From Halorussus halophilus (lineage in GTDB: Archaea; Halobacteriota; Halobacteria; Halobacteriales; Haladaptataceae), in contig NZ_CP044523.1 in assembly GCF_008831545.1 (NCBI RefSeq), forward strand, positions 1,364,001 to 1,428,000: a stretch of 64,000 nucleotides of DNA. The letters run 5' to 3'. The notes under the pieces were generated by a model. The model was not told the origin of the DNA. It was given only the letters and a program-made list of their open reading frames with translations, and ran no database searches. Both the position numbers and the translations under genes were made by a program. This document shows, piece by piece, positions 43,486-51,740 of this stretch (position 1 is the first letter of the stretch; each line of letters starts with the position of its first letter).

Positions 43486-43866
43486 TCAGCTGGATACGGC
43501 GTTTCTGACCCAACTGAAGGTGTTGGTGAACGAACCAGATGGCAGTGCAATCAGCGGGAGAATCATTGCTCCTGCTATGATGAGGTAGTACGGCAATATT
43601 CCCTGCGTCTTAGTTATCAAGATGATTGTGGCGACCAGCGCATTGGCTGATACGTAGGTGCAGTAGACAATGAACGGAAGCGTCGCTGACGGAGCATTAT
43701 CGAACAGAGTCCGCCACTTTCGGTCCTGCTCAACTTCGGAGACTGAGTTCATATACTCGTTCAGTCGCTCCTGCTCTTCACTCGACAAGTCGGTGTACTG
43801 TTGCTCTTCGAGGACATTTGTCGGGACCTGTTCGTCGGGGTCGAGTTGGTCTGTGTTTTGACTCAT
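43486..43866 (-). CDS. Small membrane protein, acidic N-terminus
   Basis: A 126-residue protein. The acidic N-terminal half includes LSSEEQERLNEYMNSVSEVEQD, then two or three membrane helices (LPFIVYCTYVSANALVATIIL, YYLIIAGAMILPLIAL). I start at MSQNTDQLD; the upstream frame belongs to the next small gene's region. Likely cotranscribed with the 35-residue protein at 43884-43991. No family recognised. Confidence 0.5.
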   Translation of the reverse strand: MSQNTDQLDPDEQVPTNVLEEQQYTDLSSEEQERLNEYMNSVSEVEQDRKWRTLFDNAPSATLPFIVYCTYVSANALVATIILITKTQGILPYYLIIAGAMILPLIALPSGSFTNTFSWVRNAVSS

Positions 43867-43883
43867 GGAGGGATTGACTGTTC

Positions 43884-43991
43884 TTACTGAAGGATGCCAG
43901 TGACTGCTTGATACCCCGCTGCTGCGAGCATGGCTAGCAGAGTGACGTACACTCCAGTTTCGAACAGTGCTGTGAACAATTCCGTACTCAT
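43884..43991 (-). CDS. Single-helix membrane microprotein (35 residues)
   Basis: The frame encodes MSTELFTALFETGVYVTLLA, then MLAAAGYQAVTGILQ, a clean single membrane helix. A TATA-like element (plus strand attaagatatcct, about 44009-44021) lies about 25 bases upstream. It ends 17 bases before the 126-residue membrane protein on the same strand, so the two likely form an operon. Confidence 0.45.
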   Translation of the reverse strand: MSTELFTALFETGVYVTLLAMLAAAGYQAVTGILQ

Positions 43992-44129
43992 ATGTTATGC
44001 GAATCTGATTAAGATATCCTATCACTTATGCTTTCCCCCTAAAACAAGTAATAGTTGGCTGAGTTCAGGTGAGATTGTTTTACTCGAACGCCACCATTCT
44101 TGTCAGAACAGTATCTCTTTATCTCTTAG

Positions 44130-44870
44130 GGCACTGTCTAGTTAGCGCGGTTTGAGAAGTGAGCAGGTTGTGCGGTTGGTTGGAATGAAACTCGCAAACC
44201 TGCTCAGAGAGACGTTAGACACGGCTACTCTTGAATGTTGGCAGCGGGAGCGGACGGCGACGCCCGTCAGGGCGTTCGCCGTCCGCCTCCACGCTGCCGG
44301 ATGTTCGCTCAGAGAAACAGCAGCGATTCTTGGGCTCCTCGGCGTTGATCGGACGCATGGAGCGGTCTGGAGTTGGGTACATCGGTTAGCTGACAGCGTC
44401 GGCGACCCGCCGTCGGCGACGCCGACGCGGGTCGCGGTCGATGAGACCGCTGTCAGGATCGATGGTGAGTGGTCTTGGGTGTATGCTGCAATTGACCTCG
44501 ACACAAAGCTGCTGCTCGATGCTGCCGTGTTTGGACGACGAGGCACTGATCCAGCGGCTGCGTTCCTCCACGGCCTCACCCAGAAACACGATTGTTCAGA
44601 AACTGTGTTTCTAGTCGATGGCTATGGATATCTGACTGCCCTCTCTCGATTAGAATTGAGCGGTCGGCTTGACTACACTGACCGAAACCAGATCGAAAAG
44701 TGGTTTCAGACCCTTAAGATGCGGATCGACCGCTTCCATTCGTCGTGGGTGGGCAGTCGGCGGAGCGTCCGCCAGTGGCTTGCGTCGTTCGTCCACTACT
44801 ACAATGTTCAGCGACCGCACCAAGCACTCGATGAACGCACGCCAGCTGAGGAGGAAAACTAGACAGTGCC
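44130..44870 (+). mobile_element. IS6-family insertion sequence, complete
   Basis: A 741 bp element bounded by perfect 14 bp inverted repeats (ggcactgtctagtt at 44130-44143, its complement at 44857-44870). It is flanked by an identical 8 bp target duplication, tctcttag (44122-44129 and 44871-44878). Length, repeats and an 8 bp duplication fit the IS6 family. Intact repeats and duplication show that the insertion is recent. Confidence 0.92.
44185..44862 (+). CDS. IS6-family transposase
   Basis: A 225-residue DDE transposase. The helix-turn-helix is at about 20-60 (RAFAVRLHAAGCSLRETAAILGLLGV), the DDE residues lie in RVAVDETAVRI, VFLVDGYGYL and RNQIEKWFQTLK, and the C-terminus reads FVHYYNVQRPHQALDERTP. 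All three acidic residues are present, so it may be active. I start at MKLANLLRE in place of the upstream TTG; the stop is inside the element just before the right repeat. Confidence 0.9.
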   Translation: MKLANLLRETLDTATLECWQRERTATPVRAFAVRLHAAGCSLRETAAILGLLGVDRTHGAVWSWVHRLADSVGDPPSATPTRVAVDETAVRIDGEWSWVYAAIDLDTKLLLDAAVFGRRGTDPAAAFLHGLTQKHDCSETVFLVDGYGYLTALSRLELSGRLDYTDRNQIEKWFQTLKMRIDRFHSSWVGSRRSVRQWLASFVHYYNVQRPHQALDERTPAEEEN

Positions 44871-45247
44871 TCTCTTAGCATCCTATCTGAAAATGGAGTC
44901 GAGGAACGCAGAGATTCAGATTAGATTCAATTAGAAGTTGTCCGACTCCAAGCTTTCGCCCGAGTGTTGACTTTGGCGTGAGTGTTCTCAATGAAAGGTT
45001 AGAGGTCGGAGGAGTTCATTCCTCCAAATTCGCAATATCTTCTACGTCTGAGTACGACGGACGTACAGACAACTAAACTCGGTGTGTCGGTCCGACCGGC
45101 CACCGATTTCATGAACGGCGAACGCCGGTAGCATCTGCGCAAATCAACGACCGATTGTGAGAAAATATCTCCATTCGCCTTCGAACGTTACGTTTTTTGA
45201 GCAATTGTCGGAGAAGCTTTTTTAGTGTCGAGTCTAACTTCTAAGAA
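44871..45247. other. Intergenic stretch after the IS
   Basis: About 377 bases without a credible gene. A small inverted repeat, ggagga/tcctcc, lies near 45015-45032. The last 50 bases are AT-rich and probably carry the promoter of the next small gene. Confidence 0.35.
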
Positions 45248-45451
45248 ATGTTCGCAGAAATCCTCAACTGGTTCATGTCAGCATCAATCGGTACAATCGC
45301 AGCAATGGGAACCATCGTAGAATGGCTGTTATTGGGCCTAATTATGTTCTACGGGGGCGTTCAGAAGCTTCGAAAGAAACACCAACGTTGGAAGATGCGA
45401 CAGGACTGCATTGACTACCTCGAACACTGGAACGAAAAAGGAGGCCTCTAA
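45248..45451 (+). CDS. Small membrane protein with basic tail
   Basis: A 67-residue protein with one or two hydrophobic segments (ASIGTIAAMGTIVEWLLLGL and LIMFYGGV) followed by a basic helix (KLRKKHQRWKMRQ). The membrane-plus-basic-tail layout resembles small holin-like or provirus proteins, but this is only a shape comparison. Confidence 0.45.
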   Translation: MFAEILNWFMSASIGTIAAMGTIVEWLLLGLIMFYGGVQKLRKKHQRWKMRQDCIDYLEHWNEKGGL

Positions 45452-45477
45452 TTTACGTACGCCACTTCTTCCCACAG

Positions 45478-45567
45478 TTACTTCTGTTCAACGGGAATTT
45501 GTACGGTGACATTTGACTGTTCGTCTTCGGAGTCGTTACTTGCTTCTGTTGGGTTATCAAATTCCAT
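45478..45567 (-). CDS. Possible acidic microprotein (29 residues)
   Basis: The frame reads MEFDNPTEASNDSEDEQSNV and nine more residues, with a typical acidic haloarchaeal composition. There is no further support. Confidence 0.22.
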   Translation of the reverse strand: MEFDNPTEASNDSEDEQSNVTVQIPVEQK

Positions 45568-45662
45568 TCTACATCCTCTATCGCGTAATAAGGTTCCTAC
45601 AATCAAAAATTATTCTGGTTTTTTAAGTAAGAACAGTATTGGCTTCTCATTCCTTGAGGAGG

Positions 45663-46685
45663 TTACTGAGTGACGTGGACTTCTGCATTTGCCGGGGCAA
45701 ACGAAATGCCACATTCCGGTAGATATGTAAGTTCAATGCTAGTGACCTTGAGTTGGTCGCCAGGACTGAGATTACTTAGGTCAGTAATATCCGGGGGATG
45801 CGCAGAGAGACGCTCGTACGCGGCGAACCTATATGCGAGGTTCTGTGCGTCCGGAAGCGAGAGTTGAGCGCGGCCGAAGTCCTCTGCTGCTTTGGTGTGA
45901 AGTCCAAAATACGGGTTTGTGACCTCGACTTCTGGACCATGCGGACCGTCTGTCTGTTCAAGAGACTGGCAAACCCTTGCCTGAAGATTCTCGTTTGATG
46001 CAGGGATCGCGAACGTCCCTCTCCGGTCTTTCCACTCGTCTTTCTCAGCACTACCAACAAGCTCGCTTTCAGGCTTTTCTTGGTTAGTATAGAATGGCAT
46101 ATTGACCGTTCGAGTCGCTTCAGCGAGCCCCGAAGGCTGCTCAGCGGAAAGGAGGAAAGAGATGGTTGGCCGCCGTATCGACTCTCGAAGAGTCTTTCCA
46201 TCGCCCGGTTGGTCAGAGGGATCACCAGCGAAAGTAACGGCCTCAACGCCTCGAAGACGGTCACCGACCGGTGCAATCCAGACAGCACTCCCGTTGTGGT
46301 GAGTGTTCTCGATATGGAAGTGCGATTTTGCAGGAACCTGGAATTGCTTCGCAAATGAGTGGAGTCCAGTCCCCCACCATGCGCCGTCGGTCTGATCTAT
46401 ACACCACCACCCAGAGTCACTATCGACACCCGGAAGATTAGTGAGACTCCCAAATACTTCTCCCGCGATATCGTGGGCGACAAAGCTGGAAGATTCTTCG
46501 TGCGCGTCGGCACTCCGAATATAATAAGACGCCCGCTCGAAGGTGTCGTGGAGTGGAGCGAATGTCAGGGGATTCCCCACGCCCCCTGAGCGACCGGAAG
46601 TCTTCGATCGATGGATGATTTGATCTCCAGCGTTAGACAAATGCTTCGTTATACCCGTTTCTCCCGATGTTTGCTTTTCCCCCAT
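45663..46685 (-). CDS. Unknown 340-residue accessory protein
   Basis: The frame from the ATG at 46685 (MGEKQTSGETG) is soluble and mixed alpha/beta: DTFERASYYIRSADAHEESS, GWWCIDQTDGAWWGTGLHSF, FHIENTHHNGSAVWIAPVGDR, and a C-terminal beta part ending CGISFAPANAEVHV. No membrane helix, and I recognise no family. A TATA-like element (plus strand cgagataagg) lies about 25-30 bases upstream. The frame continues further upstream in a different style that belongs to another gene's remnant, so I reject the longer start. Confidence 0.55.
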   Translation of the reverse strand: MGEKQTSGETGITKHLSNAGDQIIHRSKTSGRSGGVGNPLTFAPLHDTFERASYYIRSADAHEESSSFVAHDIAGEVFGSLTNLPGVDSDSGWWCIDQTDGAWWGTGLHSFAKQFQVPAKSHFHIENTHHNGSAVWIAPVGDRLRGVEAVTFAGDPSDQPGDGKTLRESIRRPTISFLLSAEQPSGLAEATRTVNMPFYTNQEKPESELVGSAEKDEWKDRRGTFAIPASNENLQARVCQSLEQTDGPHGPEVEVTNPYFGLHTKAAEDFGRAQLSLPDAQNLAYRFAAYERLSAHPPDITDLSNLSPGDQLKVTSIELTYLPECGISFAPANAEVHVTQ

Positions 46686-46749
46686 CGTACTTCGACTGTA
46701 CCGAGAGCTACGAGATAAGGATTTAGTAATTTCGACCTTCGGCGTTGCA

Positions 46750-46898
46750 TTACATAACTCGTCGCGCTCCCATGTGATAGTAGTCCGCCGCGACGACGAA
46801 CACGTGGTCACAGTCCGACAGCACCGCCGGGTCAAGTGAACTGCTTGGTCGACGAACTGGAGTAGTCGCGACTTTGGGTGGGTCTCCATTCGGTCACA
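46750..46898 (-). pseudogene. Gene remnant upstream of the unknown protein
   Basis: On the minus strand, in a different frame from the gene beyond it, about 48 codons read coherently: GDPPKVATTPVRRPSSSLDP followed by AVLSDCDHVFVVAADYYHMGA. A TGA precedes them. The peptide looks like the end of a lost protein. Confidence 0.22.
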
Positions 46899-47053
46899 CT
46901 ACCGGGCGAACCTGTAGATACTCGATACCGTTGAACAGAACACAATTCCAACTTCTGTGTGGAGATTATCTGTCACTCTCAAACGAATTATCGGTGAATT
47001 GTGTAGCGATCAGTTCACCACAACTATCAGGTATTGTATTGAATCGGGTACCG

Positions 47054-47758
47054 ATGAGAAACGGCAACGATCAGCTACGAACAGAACTTGATCGCAAATT
47101 CCAACCGCCGATCGATACGCTGCTTGACCCATCTTTACTCGTCGCCAACCGCTCTCTCGAACGGTTAGTCAACTCTGGGATTTTCACGTCTCAGACGCAG
47201 GCCACGCTCGGCCCGACACCAACTAAACCGCGTCTCGGAGACCTGTTCGTCCCCGCAACCTTTCACAAGCTTGTTTCGGACGAGAAACAGTCTACGGTGC
47301 GAAAGACAGCCGTATGGGATTTCTATCGGGGACAAGCCGAGGCAGCGTTTCGGGACGATATCATCGACCTTCTCGATGAGAATGATGTGGAGGTGTTTTC
47401 GGCCGAAACGACGCCGGCGTTCCTATCCCAGACGAATGTTATTGACGACCCTGATCGAGAAAACCGACGGTTGACTATTCTCACGGAGGAACTGTCCTTC
47501 TTGCAGTCTGGTGGGGTCGTTCTGTCGCGGACATCGACGGCCTTCGAAGCACTTCGCGACGCTGGAGTGGTGACAATCGACATCGGGAACGCCGAGTTGG
47601 ATCCTGAGTTGCGAGAGACGCTGACCGGCATCGGGTACGGAAGTCCGGCAGAGATTTGTGCTTTCGGCGTTTCGACCGCCGAAACGACTGCCGATGCTCT
47701 TACGGCGAACGTTATTGACCGCAATTCTAATCTTCTACTCTATCAGTTGGGTGATTAG
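47054..47758 (+). CDS. Unknown protein, possible PIN-like nuclease fold
   Basis: A 234-residue protein. I start at MRNGNDQLRTEL, since the earlier part of the open frame is not acidic. The pattern DTLLDPSLLVANRSLERLVNSG, then GDLFVPATFHKLV, and later EVFSAE and VVLSRTSTAFEALRDAGV recalls the order of PIN-like domains (Asp on strand 1, a VP..F helix), but the acidic set is not certain. It converges with the coiled-coil zinc protein five bases away. As a border gene of the defence island it may be a nuclease or toxin; this is unproven. Confidence 0.45.
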   Translation: MRNGNDQLRTELDRKFQPPIDTLLDPSLLVANRSLERLVNSGIFTSQTQATLGPTPTKPRLGDLFVPATFHKLVSDEKQSTVRKTAVWDFYRGQAEAAFRDDIIDLLDENDVEVFSAETTPAFLSQTNVIDDPDRENRRLTILTEELSFLQSGGVVLSRTSTAFEALRDAGVVTIDIGNAELDPELRETLTGIGYGSPAEICAFGVSTAETTADALTANVIDRNSNLLLYQLGD

Positions 47759-47762
47759 TTCC

Positions 47763-48923
47763 TCACTCGTCGCAGCAGGCACTTCCGATCGTTTGGTTTC
47801 CTTCCAAGGTGAGAGGATTCTCCACGGTTAGCGGCCGGCCACATCGTTCGCAGGTTACGTCCTCCATCACGCCAGTGCCGACGGCGTACCCATATGATCT
47901 CGTGACCGTAGTATCATCTACCCCCAGTGTGAGGTCGAGATCACCGCGCTCGTATGAGACCGAAGTTACAGAGACAGGACTCATTCGAACGGTGAGCGCG
48001 TGTCGCTCCCGGATGTCTCGACGTTTCTCGGGAAAGCCCGCCTCAATCTGAGACGTCACATCGTCTATTTCGGCACGCAGGTCGTCTAGCTCCGCTTGGA
48101 GTTCTTTTCGCTTCCGGAGTGCCTCGACGCGCTCATCCTGTGATGAAGCTTCATCGATTGTTTCGGTCGTCTCTTCGACACGCGTGGTCAGACGATTGAT
48201 CTCGTCCTCCAACTCGTCACGGCGCTGGCGCACGAACTGTCGGTACTCGTCAAGTTCAACCTCGAATGCACGTGTCGCCCGTTCACGAGTTTCCTTCACG
48301 ATGGAAGCCAATTCGTTCTTGAGGGTAGTCCGTGCCGTATCAAGTGCATCAGTCAGTACCGGTTCGTCAATAGGACTTCCATCGGCGAGTTCTCCTTGCT
48401 TGCCGTCAACCATCTCAAGATATGTCTCAGCGAGCCGGGGACGCTCCTCGTGATCGTTGAGGTCGATAGCTACGGCGTGAAGCTCCTCGCGCTGATACTC
48501 GCTGACGGTCTCAATCCCGACGTGGAAGAGCGCACAGACGGCCTGTCGATCGTAGTATGGCGTGAAGGAACTATCTACGGCCTCAGCCGGGCCGGAAGCA
48601 ATCCACGGAGGGAGCTGAATATCGACGTGATCGCCTGTGAGCGACATCGAGCTGACCGGCGTTCTGTCGGCCGCCTCATCGAGCATCCGTTCCACGAACG
48701 GGCTCTCAGGGGCAATAACGAGGGAATCATCGCCGACGTCGTTCGGTTCGTCGACGATCTCCAATACAGCCCCATCTAATTCAAGGTCGGTGTCCGCGCC
48801 GTCGGGAAGTGTGATTGACCACCGTCCACCCTCCTTCGTGATCTCGGCGCCAAGCGAGGCCAGATAGCTCTCCGTGAACTGTTCGACCGTGCGTTGCGTA
48901 ACTGGCAGAGTAGCGTCAGTCAT
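47763..48923 (-). CDS. Coiled-coil zinc-ribbon partner of the SNF2 helicase
   Basis: A 386-residue protein starting MTDATLPVTQRTVEQF, with its start eight bases inside the helicase gene, so the two are translationally coupled. The N-terminal domain (about 1-170) is mixed alpha/beta. A long coiled coil (about 190-315; QRRDELEDEINRLTTRVEET, LRKRKELQAELDDLRAEID) follows, then beta strands and a zinc ribbon (CERCGRPL ... SACC). The pairing suggests a subunit that loads or anchors the helicase. It is the last gene of the minus-strand defence operon. I know no named family. Confidence 0.6.
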   Translation of the reverse strand: MTDATLPVTQRTVEQFTESYLASLGAEITKEGGRWSITLPDGADTDLELDGAVLEIVDEPNDVGDDSLVIAPESPFVERMLDEAADRTPVSSMSLTGDHVDIQLPPWIASGPAEAVDSSFTPYYDRQAVCALFHVGIETVSEYQREELHAVAIDLNDHEERPRLAETYLEMVDGKQGELADGSPIDEPVLTDALDTARTTLKNELASIVKETRERATRAFEVELDEYRQFVRQRRDELEDEINRLTTRVEETTETIDEASSQDERVEALRKRKELQAELDDLRAEIDDVTSQIEAGFPEKRRDIRERHALTVRMSPVSVTSVSYERGDLDLTLGVDDTTVTRSYGYAVGTGVMEDVTCERCGRPLTVENPLTLEGNQTIGSACCDE

Positions 48924-50679
48924 CGTCAGCCCCCAAGTCGAAGCCCTCGAAAACGCCGGCGTTGAAATCCTCAAGTTTGTCGGCGAGGTCGCGCTGCTCC
49001 TGTAGATCGACAGCCATCGCGTCGAAGTCGTTCTCCAACTCGACCTCAGAATCCGCTTCGACTAATCGCTCGAACACGTCATCTTCAAAGTTGCGCCCAG
49101 TCTCCTCCAGCCGGGTTAGGATCTCGCTCAGTTCGCCGACAGACTGCTGGAACAGGTCGATCTTGTGGTAGAGTCGCTCCAGCACATATTCTTCAATAGT
49201 ATCCTTCAGCGCGATATTGAACACGTAGACCTCACGATCCTGCCCGATGCGATGGATGCGGCCGATGCGTTGTTCGACCTTCATCGGGTTCCACGGGAGA
49301 TCGTAGTTGACCATCACGTTGCAGAACTGGAGATTCCGCCCCTCATTCATCGCGTCCGTCGAGACGAGAACGCCGCCTTCATCCTCGAACCGTTCGACGA
49401 TTTCCTCCTTCTCGTCGCTAGAGTGGCCGCCGTGGAACGCGTGGGTCGTGTAACCCTCCTCGGCGAGCGTCTCCAGAAGTTCCCGCTGTGTAGCACGGAA
49501 TTGTGTGAAGACGATAACGCGTCCCTTGTCGACGCGCTCCTGCGCTTCTTGAGTGATTCGCTGGACGCGATCAAGTTTCGTCGGCGTCTCGACTGCGTCA
49601 ATCCGCTCGAGAATCTCCTCGAGCTTGTCGGCGTGAGCGGGTCGGCTTCCCTCGCCGTCGAGCTGACGTTCAACCGTTCCCCTGAGCGCCGCTGGACTGC
49701 TGACAACCTCCTTCTGGAGCGTCATCAGGACGAGTTTCTGTCCCTGACTCTCTCGATATGCCCCACGAACGTACTCTGTGACCGCCTCGTAGAGATCGCG
49801 CTCCGCAGGCGACGGAGTGAAGGTACGGGTAGTGACGTTGCGTGGCGTGAAGTCGATGTCCGTTTCCCCGCGCCGGTTGCGGATCATCACCTCGCGAAGC
49901 CGGTTTTGGAGTTCGTTGCGGTTGACCAGCGTTTCTTGTGATTTGTTCACGAAGTAATGGTGAAACGCCTCACGCGTCCCAAACAGACCCGGCCGGAGCA
50001 GGGAGATGATATTATAGAGGTCGGTGACGTCGTTCTGAATCGGTGTCGCGGTGAGGAAGAACGCGTAGTCGTAAGAGAGCTTGTCAAGGAGTGCGTAGCG
50101 GTCTGTCTCCTCATTCTTCACATAATGAGCCTCGTCCAGCACGAAAACGTCCCAGTCGCGGGCGAGGACGGTTGAGCGGTGTCGGTCGCTCTTCGCGGTG
50201 TCGATGCTGGCAATGATATGGTCATGGGCGTCGAAGCCGGCGAAGTCATCGTCGTAGTTGCAGATGAACTTGAGGCCGAACTTCTCAAGCATCTCGGCCT
50301 GCCACTGTTGGGCGAGCTGTGCCGGCGTGAGAATCAGCACAGCGTCGTCGGTGCCGCGGTGGTGCATCTCCTTGAGGATCATCCCGACTTCGATTGTCTT
50401 CCCGAGGCCAACCTCGTCGGCGAGAAGTGCCTTCCCGTCCATCTCGAAGAGAGCACGGTGTGCAGCGTCTACTTGGTGTTCGAGGAGCTTGACGTCTTCC
50501 TCGTCAAGATGTGAGAGCGACCGGAGTTCTGAGTCCGGTTGCCCCGCCTGTAGACGGTTGGCCTGTATGGTGAGACGGTGATTCTCAAGTGAGGACGCGT
50601 CTCCAAACTCAGCCACTAGTTCAGTTCCTTCCTCGTGGCGGAACTCCACGTCCACGAGGTTATCTCTCGACATCTGCAT
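48916..50679 (-). CDS. SNF2-family helicase/translocase
   Basis: A 587-residue SNF2 ATPase: Walker A region LLADEVGLGKTIEVG (about 86-100), DEAH box VFVLDEAHYVKN (about 178-189) and motif III LTATPIQND. The C-terminal lobe has VIVFTQFRATQ, LVSTDAMNEGRNLQFC and the closing motif QRIGRIHRIGQ. A short N-terminus resembles RapA/HepA-type bacterial enzymes. In context it would move along DNA for the methylase/nuclease set. It is flanked by the Mrr-like gene and the coiled-coil gene on the same strand. DISARM class 1 also has an SNF2 helicase (DrmD), but the other Drm proteins are absent. Confidence 0.85.
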   Translation of the reverse strand: MQMSRDNLVDVEFRHEEGTELVAEFGDASSLENHRLTIQANRLQAGQPDSELRSLSHLDEEDVKLLEHQVDAAHRALFEMDGKALLADEVGLGKTIEVGMILKEMHHRGTDDAVLILTPAQLAQQWQAEMLEKFGLKFICNYDDDFAGFDAHDHIIASIDTAKSDRHRSTVLARDWDVFVLDEAHYVKNEETDRYALLDKLSYDYAFFLTATPIQNDVTDLYNIISLLRPGLFGTREAFHHYFVNKSQETLVNRNELQNRLREVMIRNRRGETDIDFTPRNVTTRTFTPSPAERDLYEAVTEYVRGAYRESQGQKLVLMTLQKEVVSSPAALRGTVERQLDGEGSRPAHADKLEEILERIDAVETPTKLDRVQRITQEAQERVDKGRVIVFTQFRATQRELLETLAEEGYTTHAFHGGHSSDEKEEIVERFEDEGGVLVSTDAMNEGRNLQFCNVMVNYDLPWNPMKVEQRIGRIHRIGQDREVYVFNIALKDTIEEYVLERLYHKIDLFQQSVGELSEILTRLEETGRNFEDDVFERLVEADSEVELENDFDAMAVDLQEQRDLADKLEDFNAGVFEGFDLGADDD

Positions 50680-50754
50680 CTATCATTTTATTCGAGGTGT
50701 TATTGTTTTTCGCTCTTCAGGAGATCGTGCTGAACGCAGTCCCAGTTTAGCGAG

Positions 50755-51711
50755 TTAGTATGCTTGCTCCAGCTTTTCAGCGACTCGTAACCTGTTGACG
50801 GCAACAGAATCCGTCGTATCAATAATTTTTTCGGCACTCTCACATGCGTCCGTGGGATATTCTAAGACTGCCGGGATCTGTTCTTCGTCGAAGGTTTCAA
50901 TGAACCACTCAGCGAGTTCTGATGCAGACATTTCGGCTGGTGACGGCCGTATTTGCTCATCCAATATCTTGGAAATCGCCGCTCGGAGAGCGACGTTCTT
51001 GGTCGTCGGACTTCCTCGCTTGAACTGATCCGCGTCCCTGAGGAGGGCGTCGGCGATTTCTGGGGCGCTTAACGAGGGTTTTGAGTCCCATCTCACTCTT
51101 GTCGTTTGGTCCCATCCATCCTGCTTGGTAAATGCGTGAAGCGTTGCCTGCTTGCCAATAGACGGCTTCGGGGGATGAGAGTCGAAGAACGAATAGAGCA
51201 AATCACGAACCGCTACAGGGTCTTCCAATCCCGTACTTTCGACAAGCTCGTCGGCCATCGGTTCCAGAGATAATCGATGACCTGCTGTATCGTTGATCGG
51301 TGCATATTCCGCTAATAACCGATAGTGGTTATCGGTTGACACCGTGGCGACGAGTCTGTGTGCATCTAGAATTTCCACCCCGAGGTCGGAAGCAATTTCC
51401 TTCGCCTCGCTTGTGAATCTACTCGTGGTGACAATAAGAGCGAGATCGGCGTTCTCCTGTTTCCGCAGGGCAGAATACTGTTGAACGTCCGGGCTACTTA
51501 CCGGATTCTCTTGGGCATATCGTTTGACTTGGATCACCTCCGTTCGGGGATAGGGGAACTCCCGAGACGCCCATACGTCAACGCCTCTGTCCTTCCCTGG
51601 GGGAGTGACCTCTGTCTGATAACCATATTGCGCCCAGACGTCAGCGACGAACTGCTCAAATTCATCAGGGGGAATTGATCGAAGCTTTTCCTTCAGAAAC
51701 TCGGAGGTCAT
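50755..51711 (-). CDS. Mrr-like restriction endonuclease
   Basis: A 318-residue protein with an Mrr-type PD-(D/E)xK nuclease at the N-terminus: FEQFVADVWAQYGYQTEVTPPGKDRGVDVWA (Asp45) and VIQVKRY (Gln61, Lys63), then QQYSALRKQ and ALIVTTSRFT. The C-terminal part (about 150-318) is helical without a recognised domain and may be a specificity or partner-binding region. Mrr nucleases cut modified or foreign DNA. The stop-to-start gap to the methylase gene is 29 bases, so it belongs to that operon. Confidence 0.82.
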   Translation of the reverse strand: MTSEFLKEKLRSIPPDEFEQFVADVWAQYGYQTEVTPPGKDRGVDVWASREFPYPRTEVIQVKRYAQENPVSSPDVQQYSALRKQENADLALIVTTSRFTSEAKEIASDLGVEILDAHRLVATVSTDNHYRLLAEYAPINDTAGHRLSLEPMADELVESTGLEDPVAVRDLLYSFFDSHPPKPSIGKQATLHAFTKQDGWDQTTRVRWDSKPSLSAPEIADALLRDADQFKRGSPTTKNVALRAAISKILDEQIRPSPAEMSASELAEWFIETFDEEQIPAVLEYPTDACESAEKIIDTTDSVAVNRLRVAEKLEQAY

Positions 51712-51740
51712 TTGTACTTTGATTCGGAGATTAGCTGTAG

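Noticed and set aside
46686-46889. Longer start for the 340-residue unknown protein
   Set aside because: The added 68 residues are basic and Ser/Thr-rich, and a different frame there reads as a coherent remnant.
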